A stretch of 64,000 nucleotides of DNA from Eustoma russellianum (Eukaryota; Streptophyta; Magnoliopsida; Gentianales; Gentianaceae), in assembly GCA_036186865.1 (NCBI GenBank), contig AP025048.1:32414852-32478851 (forward strand). Reading direction: 5' to 3'. The notes beneath the pieces are model-generated. The model saw nothing but the letters and a program-made list of their open reading frames with translations. It searched no databases and was not told the DNA's origin. Positions 34,464-45,567 of this stretch are shown here, piece after piece. Both the position numbers and the translations under genes were made by a program. Numbering within the stretch: the stretch's first letter is position 1; every line of letters begins with the position of its first letter.

Positions 34464-37103
34464 GATTTTTTTTTGAAAAAGGCACATATACATATATTCC
34501 AACGTACTACCGACACGTTATATGTTTTACGTAGGTACGTTAACGTCACACCACTATACTTAACTCATATTTATAAGTATATTCAGGTCTTATATCATAT
34601 GATATAAGTCATGGTGATGACAAATTCACTACCACACGTTAAAAGGTTCTAAACCGAAAGTTGTCGTATCGAGCGAATACCGAAACATCGCCAACGTGTC
34701 ACGTACTTGCCATAAATAGATGGCCAGCCCCTACACTTCAAAAATGGCCACAAATTTTGTGTCTTACATGGTATTTGAAGCCATAAAATCATTCCATGTT
34801 GGCACACACAAATCACCCTCAATTAACGCCAAATTGTGGAAATTCCAAAATTCAATTTTGACACATGTTTTAGGTGCCACTTTAAGATCAACTAATTGCT
34901 GAATATTAAAGTTTAATTTATGTATATTATGTGTAACATAATACATATAACATGTGCAAAAAGTTGGAATTTAGTTAGAGAAAAATCGGGTAATCGATAA
35001 ACGTCAAAAATTCGGTTTTCTACGTACACGACACATGGAACATTTTTTGCAAGGCATATAACATGTATCTAGACAATTTTTACATATTCCATACATTTTA
35101 AAGTGTTCTAGAAAATTCAATTAAGGGCTGATTGGAATATACCATGTGTGTATAATTAAATGTGCACTATTTTACAAAGTTTGCAAAAATAAAATTAAGC
35201 ACATGAACAACCTTCATCACACGCCTATACCAGCTATATTTGAGCATATGTGGAGCTTTGTTGGCATCTTTATTGGCCAAGAATGAAGCATGCAATGTTG
35301 GTGACTTAAAGAAAGGAACTACAAAAGGTAACATTTCAAATCATGTCACAATTGTAACACATGCTGAAAATTTCAGCATGTGCATATGGCTGGCCGATTT
35401 TATCATCATAATGAGGCATATTTTACTTCTTGAATTAAGTGAATTAATTGGGAGATTGTATGGAAGTATTTTGAATATATTATGAAATTAAAATGGTGAT
35501 ATCTTTGAATATCACACATGCTGAAATTTTCGGCATGTGTGTAATGTATGTTGGCCGATTTTGAGGCAATATTGGTAACCAATTTTTATTCCAAAATTGA
35601 TGAAAATATTATGTACTAAATTATGATTGAATTCTTCTTTAATTTCAAGGATTAAATCAAAGTAAACTTGGCAATATTTTGAATGAAATACAAATGTTAC
35701 ACATGCTGAAATTTCAGCACGTGCAAAAGGTGTTATGGCCGAATTTTTCATGGCATCTTGGAGTTATTTGCCTAGCTAATTTTGTGGGATGATCTTGTGA
35801 CTTATGGTAATTAGTTTATGGCTAATTGGCACATGCTTTTTGAGGTTAATTTCAGATTTATCTAGTCATCATGTGATGACAACATCCAACCAACCAATGA
35901 GTGCCAAGTAAGCAAGAGCTTAATGATCATCCAATGAGGAGATGCCAAGTAAACACAGACATGTCACTATGATGCAATATACTCTTCCACGGACTTATAA
36001 GATAATTTTCAAGAGGAAGAAAAGGGTCCAAGGGGGCAGCCACAATGATAAAAGGAAAGAAGAGGGCAAGACAAAAATAACACAAGTCTTACAAGCATCG
36101 GCCAACAACATTTTCATCTCTTTCTACACCTTCTTTCTTTCTTCTCTCTAAAAGCCTATTGCACTCATATTCATATACTTGAATAGGCTTCATATAGACC
36201 ACCACATATTCTTTTCATTGTTGTAAAAGATTGATCAAGGTGTGATCAATCTTGCACTTGTAAGGTGGTGGTGTTCGTGTTCATTGTATTCTCATACAAG
36301 GTTTGTAAAGGGTTGGAGTTGGTGTGTAACTCTATCAACCCTGTGTGGTAAGGTGTTCTTTGTGTTTTTGATTAGTGCTAACCGAGGAAGGTGTCCTCGA
36401 AGACTGTAGTAGGTTGTTTTAACCAAACCAGTATAAAATTCCTGGTGTTATTTACTTTCAGCACTGTTTATCGTTTTTAATAACGTTGGTAAAAATAGTA
36501 AACGAAGTTCAAAAATTATGAAATTTTCCAGAGTCATAGCCTCTTGTCTTAAAATTCTTTTGGCGTAAGTTTCAACCCTTTTGGACAAGCATAAGTCATT
36601 CAAATGTCCAAAGTTCTGAGACTAGTGTAGTCTGATTTTCAGGCTTGCAAAGGTTGAGACTTTGATCGTATTTGACTAGCTTCCCAAAAGAATTTTTTAA
36701 AAATGTTTCAAATCATTTAAATATAAATAATAAGGGGTTAGTCATTAAATTTTCAGAGCATTTGGAGTTAAGGACAAATAGGAATTAATTTTTCCAAACA
36801 GACTACCAGTTCTGGCAGATTTGTGCAATCTGACCGCCAACAATTTTTAAAGGGGTTAGAGGTTGAATTTTGATCTGAAATTTTTAGGAGATACTCAGAA
36901 CATCTGAGGCTAAGCTCTCTCCAAATTTCAGAATTTTTGAAGACCTGCAACCTAGTTTTCAAAATGTTTTAATACTAGTCCTGAAAACAGAAACTGTTTT
37001 CAGAAGTTGGGTTTTTGGTTTAAAACTATTTTAAAAACCACATTTTTCGCACCCACTATTCAACCCCTCCCCCCTCTTGTAGTGGTGCCTTGCAGATCCT
37101 ACA
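34043..37103 (+). repeat. 3' LTR of SIRE-like 2 (full length)
   Basis: 3061 bp, TGTAGAGAAAAAGGGG to GATCCTACA, followed by GTTAA. It keeps the ~1.87-kb block missing from the 5' LTR. Features inside: (AT)n at 34399-34460, three near-perfect palindromes (35358, 35513, 35700), and a promoter-like stretch near 35980. The 3' third shares short stretches with the SIRE-like 1 LTR (AAGGTGTTCTTTG, GACTG(T/G)AGTAGGT), consistent with a common lineage. Confidence 0.92.
35358..35723. repeat. Three repeated palindromes in SIRE-like 2 3' LTR
   Basis: CACATGCTGAAA-A-TTTCAGCATGTG (35358-35382, 12-bp perfect arms), a 14-bp-arm version with one mismatch (35513-35541), and CACATGCTGAAA/TTTCAGCACGTG (35700-35723, one mismatch). 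Each is followed within about 10-15 bp by GGCCGATTT or GGCCGAATTT, so a larger unit of 155-190 bp is repeated. Confidence 0.9.
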
Positions 37104-37108
37104 GTTAA

Positions 37109-38453
37109 TTAGACACCTCTTTGTAGAATTTAACTTCAAAATTAGTTTATGATCGTTAAAGTTTGAAAGGGCGTGTTCTGAGCTGTAAAGGTTACATCAT
37201 TTCATCAAAAGACAACATAATTTTTTCCGATGTCTGAGTCAACTATTGAATTCAACATTTTCTAAACATTGTAACTCAGAATTTTTTGCCAAAATCTAGA
37301 CTGAACGTTCAGTAAATGGCATTACCAAATATTCAGTAAAGCGTTTGGTGACTTGACTAAAACTTTAAATTTGGATCGAACTCATAGGCCAAACTCTGAA
37401 CTTATCACCAAACGTCGGCCAAAATCACCGAACATTCGGTCACCTCAGAATTCTGAAAATTCAGAGAATCTTTTCAAACAGGTCTCACATCTATATCCAA
37501 TCTGAGCCTAATTCTAACTTGTTCGACAAATTCTGAGCATGAAATACTTGGTGGAACCCTCGTCAATCTTGTTAGTTTACTAAATAAAAAGATATTTGAA
37601 TATTTAAAGATATCATTTTATATGAAGAAATAGACACAAACATGTATTTTTGCTAGGAAATAGGATGTTTGTATAGAAAATAGACTATGTCACAAAACCG
37701 TTGTGGTAAAACCATTTTGTGTATCACGGTTTTCAAAAAACCGTGTAGTGTACTATTGTTTTGTCACAACCGTTATGTGCCTGTGGTCCTTGTCAATCTA
37801 ATGCAGTTTTGGCACAACCATGTAAAACCTTTACCTGTGCTTTTGATAAAGCCGTGGGTAATAGAAGTAGAACTTCTTCTACAACTTTGAGAATTATGGG
37901 TAATATAATTAAAACTGCAATATTTTGACTTTTACTCAATACATATGTGTGTGTAGATATATATATGTATGTGTATGTGGTGTATATGTGTGCGTGCGTT
38001 TCTAGGTGTGTATTTTTAAACTTGTTGATTTGAAAGTTAGTTCAGGGCTTTCATATTCATAATTTAGTTTCTTTTGTGAGTCTAAGCCTACAAGACTGGT
38101 CCATGTAACTTTTCAATGCTAGATATAATGACGAAAAAAAAAGATTTAGTGCTTGGTAAATGTACATGTGTAAATTTCTTCTTTCTCAATCACGCCATAA
38201 AAATTATGGGAGGTATCATAAAATATTGAAGATGTCGTCAAGGCTAGCACCTGTCCAATGTTTCGCATTCATCTACTGGACAAGCAATGTGAATCCTATA
38301 AAAGGTCTTTTGATGGCAATATATTCACAAAGAATTGTTACCACTTTTCAAGTTTTCAGAAATAGGAAAATGATCAAGTACGTATGCTTTACCATCCTAA
38401 TCCGTTCACTGATCATGTCAAGTAAGTGTGTGTTTCCAAGCATGTTACACATC
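37109..38453. other. Unassigned region with a CACTA-like hairpin
   Basis: No gene recognised. 37725-37745 forms a hairpin, CACGGTTTT-CAA-AAAACCGTG, followed by TAGTG; read on the minus strand this is CACTACACGGTTTT, like the end of a CACTA DNA transposon. No matching opposite end was found. 38230-38440 contains an open stretch with one stop followed by AAGTAAGTG, which could be a decayed exon with a splice donor, but I recognise no domain. Confidence 0.3.
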
Positions 38454-38458
38454 CTTTC

Positions 38459-40920
38459 TGTCATACCCCGTAATTTTTGAGTCCGACATTAAATAATTAG
38501 AAAGCAACTTTAAATACAATTTTATTAATTGTATAGGTTAATAAGGCTTAGTTAGATAAAACATAGGTGACAAAATAATCAAAAAGCTGAAATTAAGAAA
38601 ATTAGACTAAAATACCAATAATGCCCTCCCCACTTAAATGATGGGGGAGCACATTTAGTATAACTTCCCAGGAGAGAGGGAGGCAACGGTTAGAAGGCCA
38701 AAAGAAGAGGGGGAAAACGGCCTAGGCAAGGAGGAGAAAAGGAAGAGAAAAGAGAAAGAAGAAGAAAGGAAGAAGAAAAGGAAAAAAAACGGTCAATCTA
38801 GGTCCAACCATTCCAAAATTCTGCCATACACTCATAAGACTATTTAGAAACAAAGGCACGAAATCTTTCTATATGCTTTACGCAAATTTTGGTTCAACGG
38901 GCCCTATGTTCTTATAAAGAGAAAATTCAGATCACACATTGGTAATTTTGATGCGTTTATGTTAAATGCTCTACTATATGTATTTGTTGTTGTTGGTCGA
39001 GTAAATTCATGTTCTTTGGGACAAATTCTGAGAATATCTATGTTGTGCTTGGTTGTTAATAGACAAGCCCTTAAAGTGTCATCTTTGGTGTAAATATTGC
39101 GTTGTGATAATTTATTTATTTTTCTCAAATATTGCCTTAGATGATTTGAGATAAATTGAGGAAGGTTTGAAGGTTTAGATGATGCGTTACTGCAAATTTA
39201 GTGTGGGTTAGAAGATTGATGATACATCCAGAGATGTAAATGGTAGTAGTCTTAAGTTGATGCAGACTGATGGTTTAAGGATCAATCTCTGTTATGTGTA
39301 TGTTAAGCATGATCGATTTAGGTGGTAAGATAGAATTTGAGGTGTTTAACATGAAAGGGGTGAAGGGAGAAGATGATGAGGAGAAGTTACTGCAGAATTT
39401 TCAGTTTTGGGAATCGTCAGAACACTTTGAACACCTCATAAGGCGCTTCATGTCACATCAGGTGCCTTATGTAGGCGTTCGATATGTCACAGCACATTCT
39501 AGAACACTTCGAACGCCTAGTATAGAAGCTCCATGTCACTTTAGGTGTCTCCTGAAGGCATTCCAAGTCACTGGAAGTCCCTTTCGACACATTAAGCGCT
39601 CCATGTATGTGAGATACCTTTATTCTCTTCCATTGCTCATAAAATACAAGTGTTTTTGAGGTTTGCATGAGTTGTAAACATTAAGTGTGAATGAGTAGGG
39701 TTAGGTATGAATTCAAAGTGAATTTACAATATGAAAAAGTATGAGATGGTACGAGCAGGGTGTGTTTGAGGTTCAGGACCTTGTACTTGATATGTAAAAT
39801 ATGTGTGCATGTTTACACGCTTGATATGATGTTATATGAGCATTCTGCATCACGACATGAACACTTTGCATTTCGAAGTGAGATTTGATTTACGAAAGAA
39901 CATGTGTTTGCAAAAGAAGCTTAAAGTTTTCGAAAGACAAGTTATGGCTGCTGTTGATCGCAGGGTATAAAAGTCACGCCTGCAGTAGCAGGGTATAAAA
40001 GCGTAACATGTGAATCAAAAGCAGGGTATAAAGTTATGTCATGGGGTCGTGGACCTATCAGCATGGGGTATAAAGTTTATGTTATGGGGCCATGGACCTT
40101 TCAGCACGGGGTATAAAGTTCTGTTTGCTGTGGATTGATCACCCACAGGGTATAAAGTTCTGCTACGCGAAGAATATCATAAGAAGAATTGTGAAAAGTT
40201 TAGTGAAATAACACGCATGACATGTTTACGAAAGAAGACATATGCATGGTTTTGTTAGTTCAGTGTGTGGTCTTAAAGGAGTACATGCATCATGTGACAC
40301 GAACCATAAGACCTAACATGCAAAAGATGACATTCGCATATGATTTGCTTATGTAATATGCTTTGCTAGCTACATGTTTGTTCCGTATTTGTGTTTCATT
40401 TATGACTTATTTGGCTTTGGTGAATTGTTATAAAGATGTTATTTGCTAACCCGAGCACCTTATTTTGGGCATTGATTTATATACTGGTGGTTCGTCGTGT
40501 GTGGTCCTATAAGGTGTATAGACGGGTTACTTGCTAGCGATGTTTTCGCTGAGAATAGATACTTCAACTGCTTTTCAGGTGAGCCAGGGTAAGAGATGAT
40601 TTTTGTAGAAGACAACAGCGAGTAGGCTCATTGGGCTGATGGTCACTAAAGTGGACAGATTACATTCCTTTTCTTTTAGTTGGAAGACTTACTGGTTAGT
40701 GTGTTGTATTGAAGAATATATTAGACATACCCCAGTTACGTTCATTTCCGTTGTATTTATTTGGTTAAATTGATGTTAGTGAAGTTTTAATTTTACAACG
40801 TTTCCGCTGATTGATCTTACGTCATGGATGACGTGATCCGCTTTGACGTTTCGTAGTTCTTGTAGCAGACTACGGCGGGTGCACTGGTACTGATGTCCAG
40901 TATCGGGCCGGGGCGCTACA
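38459..40920 (+). mobile_element. Solo LTR of a Ty3/gypsy element
   Basis: TGTCATACCCCG to GGGGCGCTACA, 2462 bp, flanked by a perfect target duplication CTTTC (38454-38458 and 40921-40925). No coding domains and no internal LTR pair, so the two LTRs recombined and the inside was lost. Its end (GCGGGTGCACTGGTACTGATG ... CGCTACA) is similar to the reverse complement of 43118-43175 and 49076-49135, placing it in the same broad gypsy group as the element at 43118-51536. It contains a six-copy GGGTATAAA array. Confidence 0.88.
39963..40156 (+). repeat. Six-copy GGGTATAAA array in the solo LTR
   Basis: GGGTATAAA occurs at 39963, 39991, 40024, 40066, 40109 and 40148, with spacings of 28 to 43 bp. 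Units also share GTTATG(T)CATGGGG and GGACCT(A/T)TCAGCA, so it is a degenerate tandem repeat. Each unit holds a TATA-like core. Confidence 0.9.
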
Positions 40921-40925
40921 CTTTC

Positions 40926-41636
40926 ACTGGAAATGTATCTAACCACTGGAAGAAACACGCCATTGTTTATAGGTGTGAGCAGCTCTTTACAGTAATTAGA
41001 ATGCTCACATGTCACCTCAATGTCATCAATCATACTTGTCTTCATTTGGATGGATGAACACCTCACCACCTAGCACACTTAGCACTTCCAGACATTTGAT
41101 TAGAACACCTTAAATTCATCAAGTGCTAGCTGAAATTTTCAGCAAAATGACATGAAAAATATGTCTTCAAATGATAAAGTCTTTAACCTTTGTTTTCTCT
41201 ATCTTATCCTACATTTTGCTCCAACCTTCCAACCATTTAGTTAAGATATGAGCTAACTATTTCAGCTCCGTTTTAGCCTCCAAAAAATCGCCCCACACAC
41301 CACCTTGGATGACAAGTTGGCAAATTTTCCCCCAACGAGTCGATTTGGCGCATTATAGCTTGTCAAAACTTTGTCAGCTCGTGTATATGTCAAAATACAG
41401 TTGGTCCACCTTTCATATACATATATCCACGTTCCTCACCTCTAAAAATACATATGTAATTAGAATATTTGATAAAAATAACTTCGAATCAATAGAAAAT
41501 AGGATATCAAAAATATTCCAAAAATTCTAAGAAATATGTGTAGACTTTTATCCTCCTTTTTCTTCAAAATTTCTGCCATATAAGGAGTAGAAATACTCCA
41601 TATAATCTGAAACAATAATAGAAGAAGTCCAAAAAA
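40926..41636. other. Intergenic stretch beyond the desaturase relic
   Basis: AT-rich, no gene. Because the desaturase relic reads on the minus strand, this may include decayed 3' untranslated sequence. Nothing else is recognised. Confidence 0.4.
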
Positions 41637-42131
41637 ACCATGCTTCTTGCATAGCTCCTTCACAAAAGGCGATAGCTTTCGTAGATGGCCTCTTGGCAAC
41701 TTGGGAAACAAATGATGCTCAACCTGAAACTGCAGCCCAACATGAAACCAATCCATCCAAGCCGGGCAAGCGATATCAAGACTACCAGATGTTTGCTTCT
41801 CAAACCAATCGTTTCCAGTAGGTGGCCCAACATAAATGCTGGTAGAAAAATAGTTCAAACAGAATTGCACATGTTGAATTCCAGTAACGGTAAAACTAGC
41901 CAACACAAACAGCACTCTCTCTCCCCTATTGGGCAGACAAGAAACTAACAATGGGTACCAAATCCAAAACACAAGTAGCCCTAACATCTCCTGAGCCTGT
42001 TTGGCACTCTTCTTTTCATTGACAATAACAATATGATTGTGCAAACAAATTGAGTCTAGCGAAGCACGTGACAGGATAAAATGTCCAATGCTGCTTACTC
42101 ATTAGGAATCTAGTAACAGAATCAAAAGACA
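41637..42131 (-). pseudogene. Delta-8 sphingolipid (long-chain base) desaturase fragment
   Basis: In life this ER enzyme places a double bond at C8 of sphingoid bases. Seen: QHWTFYPVTCFARLN (42070-42100), then after two frame breaks VFWIWYPLLVSCLPN, GERVLFVLASFTVTGIQHVQ, VGPPTGNDWFEKQTSG, CPAWMDWFHVGLQFQVEHH and LFPKLPRGHLRKLSPFVKEL. QVEHH is the third histidine box, with Gln in place of His as in front-end desaturases. The cytochrome b5 domain, the first two histidine boxes and the final ~30 residues are missing, so about 160 of ~450 residues remain. Upstream it is cut where the duplicated block begins (42141). Family call is firm; it is not a working gene. Confidence 0.88.
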
Positions 42132-42140
42132 TGAGATTGT

Positions 42141-42431
42141 TTATATCAATATTAATTGGAAGACAATCTTTAAAAAACTCAAAAATACTCTTTTGCTTTT
42201 ATGTTAAGTTATCAAACTTTGATCTTTTGCTTTGATGTTAAGTTATCAAACTTTGACGGTAAGTTAGTCACATGATAATTTAACAATTTTGCACACAAAA
42301 ACGTCATATATATATACATATATATACATGTGTGTGTATGTATATATGTATGTATCGTTTATACACACTCACACATATACACACACATATAAACGATACA
42401 TATTTATATACATATATACACATACAAATGT

Positions 42432-42477
<46 letters not shown>

Positions 42478-43117
42478 TGTGTGTGTGTATATATAACACG
42501 TTATATATACATTAGAAGCTTTTATCAAATATGACATATACATTATGCACACATACACCCTTAAACCATGCTAAAAAGGCATTCAGAAATATATATTATG
42601 CAACAAAATTGGCACATAGAGGTTTTGACAAAAAGGTCATGTATTTCACAAGGCGGTTTCGTCAAAAATGATGTGTATATTTCTTGGTTTACTTTCAACC
42701 CTGTTATAAAAGTAGATTTTCTTAATAAAACCATTTTTTTTCTTTCCCCCACATATGCCCATTTGTTCTGAATGACAAAAATGCCGAGCTGTTTTTCAGA
42801 TTTCCAGCTATATATCTGTGGGAACTAAGGAATAAGATATATATTTAAAAAATTTTAACTCACTTTATTAATTTTTCACAAATGAAACTACTTCCTAGGT
42901 TTCCATTTACTTATTTGTATACTTCTTTTTCTCTTAGTACATTATGTGAACGGCCATCACGAGCCGCACAAGTAGTTTGGTACCAAGAAAGCTTTCACCT
43001 TTAGAAAAGAAATGCAACAGTATAAAATGTAAATTAACACTTATTTCTTCCGTATATATGTACAAAACTTTATTTTAATAAAATAAATTTCTTTTTTGCC
43101 ATACGTAGCACGGATTG
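42141..43117. repeat. Duplicated block, copy A (left of gypsy element)
   Basis: 0.97 kb, TTATATCAATATTAATTGG to GCACGGATTG, repeated with high identity at 51538-51890 plus 57145-57768. No gene. Copy A has a private 34-bp tandem duplication (42189-42222 and 42223-42256) and a TA/TG microsatellite at about 42307-42490. It ends exactly at the LTR at 43118. Confidence 0.9.
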
Positions 43118-44319
43118 TGTAGCGTCCCGCTCCCGAGCCCTATCATCGGGAACAGTGCGCCCGCAGTAGCCTACTACGAGGACTACAAGGCGTCGTTCAA
43201 ACTTCTGTACACGTCAGACTCATGTGGAAATTTTTCACGGAAACAATAACTAAAGAAATAAACGTCTTGATTAAATTAAATCCATCAGAACAAAATCAAG
43301 TATAAGGGTTGACGAAACCCGCTAAGTCAAGTATGAAATACTAAAATCAACCAATAAATCTAGGTGGAGATATATCTGACTATCCCAAGAACAAGCTCCC
43401 GGTCAACAAGATCCTTTCTCGAGCCCAGCTCACTCTTCCCAGCTCGCACGATCAGTCACATCCTCGATAAACATATATACTCTTAATACTGCTCACCTGT
43501 GGAGGGGAGGTGGGGGTGAGTGATGGGAGTCACTCGTAGGTTACCCGTCTCTCCCGAAAAGGGACTGTCACATACTGAGTCGGGTAAACAATTAAGGTGC
43601 AATAAAACATAAGTAGAGAAATAGCACATACCCGACCCGATCCGCCAAAACGTAGCACTGAAACAACTTAACAACAAGATCATCGATAATCACAACAATA
43701 ACAAATGCAATGCGCAACTTTATGATGCATGCATTTCTATCTCCGTGTCACACGCAGTCATTTAATATCACACGTTATGCTTTCTTTTCCATGATATGCT
43801 ATGCATGTCTCCGGTCCTATTAGGTGAAGGTAACCATTATTACCAACACCTATCACACGTCTCGTCAGGCCACACGTCCCGTAGGACAACACGGCTCATA
43901 TGCCAAATGCAATGCTCGTGCCATGAATGCTTCACACTTTCACACTTCCGTTTCTCATATGTTGCATGCTCCGTTCTATGTTGCATATTACCTATATTGC
44001 GTAGTTACCCTATGTTGCGTGGGGTTCATTACTGTATTTTATCTTCTACCGTTATTTTATCTTTCTAGACTCTATTTTAATTTTCTACACTTTATTTTAT
44101 TTTTCCTAGGCTTTCAAGCACTTAAATATTTTATTTAATTATTTTTATCTTCCCCTACTATTTTTATTTCTTGTATTTTAATGTAATTAATGGATTTCTA
44201 AATTTTTCTTATTTTTAAAACATTTTTAATATCAATTTAATTAATTAAATATGTATATTTTTTTTTGTGCGGTGCACAGCACCCATTTTCTTTTCCTTGG
44301 TCATATATACTTTTTTTTA

Positions 44320-44371
<52 letters not shown>

Positions 44372-45567
44372 CTTTTAATTTACTGGATTATCTATTAGTT
44401 ATTAAATAATATTTATTAGTTTATTATATAAAGCAATTATAGACCAGACCCCTCTTTTTTTTCTCTTCTTTTATCTGTTTTCGGCCCTGTGTCCATTCTA
44501 GGTGGTCCAGTCCGCCTTTACCATTGTGGTCTGCTGGCCTCTGACCTGCTGGCTCTTTTTACTTTTTTTAAATTTCAGTTCGATTTGGGCCGCTGCTGAG
44601 ACTGGCCCGCTGGCCTGCTGAGGCTGGCAGGCTGGTCTGCAGGCAGCCTGACCCGTTTTCCCTATATTCTTTTTTTTTACTTCCTTGCGATTTGGGCCGA
44701 ATTCTTGGCCTGCTGAAAATTAATTTCGGCCTGACATTGCTGGCCTACCCCGCCCAGGCAGGCCTGCCGGCCTCCCTTAAACTCTCGTTTTTTCCTTCTA
44801 TTTACATTAATTTCCTTAATTCCTATATTTTCTTCAAAAATCCATAACTTCTTCGTTTTAACTCCGATTTATCCCAAACCAATTCCATTGGACTCCGTTT
44901 AACGCTCCGGACACAATGACGCTGACACATCAGCGCGTGATATACACGCGCCGCCTTCGTCCACATTTTTCGATTAACCGAACCCATCTCAGCCTATTTC
45001 TGTGCTATGTGATCTATATCTAAGGCCATTCATGCAATTTCCATACCAAAACATAAAGAATTCATGAGAAACATATAAAGGATAGACATACAATGATAAT
45101 CAAATAGTTCTCAAAACAGAATGTGAGGGAATTCAAAGCAATCCGACAGAGGGGAGGGTAACCTACCTCTTGAATACGACTTCACGGATAAAAAAATAAG
45201 ATGGAATTTGATGTGGGTGGCCAATACCCCTTCCTTTCTTCTCTCTTTTTCTTCTCTCTCTTCTCCTTTTCCTTTCTCCTTCTCTCCTTTTTCATATCCT
45301 CTCTGCCGTGCCTTGCCCTTCCTCTCTTTCACTCTTTTTTTCCTTTCGTGCAATGAGTGGCGTGTGAGTGTGAGGAGTGAATGAGGGAGTTATAATTAAT
45401 TATGGGAGGTGGTTATGAGGGAGGAAAATTAGGAGAGGGATGTTGGGGAGCTAATGGGGGTAGTGGGTAGTTATTAGGGTTAAATTATTAGATATAATTT
45501 AATTAATTTGTTTTTTTATTTGACTTTTGATTTTCTCTTTTTTATTCTTTGGATTGCAGTTACGACA
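43118..45567 (-). repeat. 3' LTR of gypsy element 43118-51536
   Basis: 2450 bp, TGTAGCGTCCC to TTACGACA on the plus strand. Contains a (TA)n run (44327-44370), a GGCCTGCTGGC-rich stretch (44535-44780), and a pyrimidine-rich stretch at 45230-45345 whose reverse reads as a Lys/Glu-rich frame. I regard that frame as an artefact. Confidence 0.9.

Larger units (their letters stand above)
27510..37103 (+). mobile_element. SIRE/Maximus-like Ty1/copia element (SIRE-like 2)
   Basis: Perfect target duplication GTTAA (27505-27509 and 37104-37108), LTRs beginning TGTAGAGAAAAAGGGG and ending GATCCTACA, primer site TGGTATCAGAGC (28687-28698), and gag, protease, integrase, RT and RNase H in copia order. 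Integrase and RT keep all catalytic residues, but gag and pol carry several stops and frameshifts. The two LTRs differ greatly in length, 1175 bp against 3061 bp, because the 5' LTR lacks one internal block. The shared parts look highly similar, suggesting a fairly recent insertion. It is a relative, not a copy, of SIRE-like 1. Confidence 0.95.

Noticed and set aside
38160..38440. Possible decayed host exon with a donor-like AAGTAAGTG.
   Set aside because: The frame has a stop, I recognise no protein family, and it is cut by the solo LTR.
39294..39659. 121-codon frame inside the solo LTR.
   Set aside because: No domain, lies in an LTR, and is not preserved as a frame in related LTRs here.
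41685..41948. Plus-strand frame across the desaturase relic.
   Set aside because: It is antisense to a clearly homologous minus-strand protein.
45111..45353. A Lys/Glu-rich frame on the minus strand.
   Set aside because: It is the reverse of a pyrimidine tract inside the gypsy LTR; the other LTR has the same tract but a different frame.
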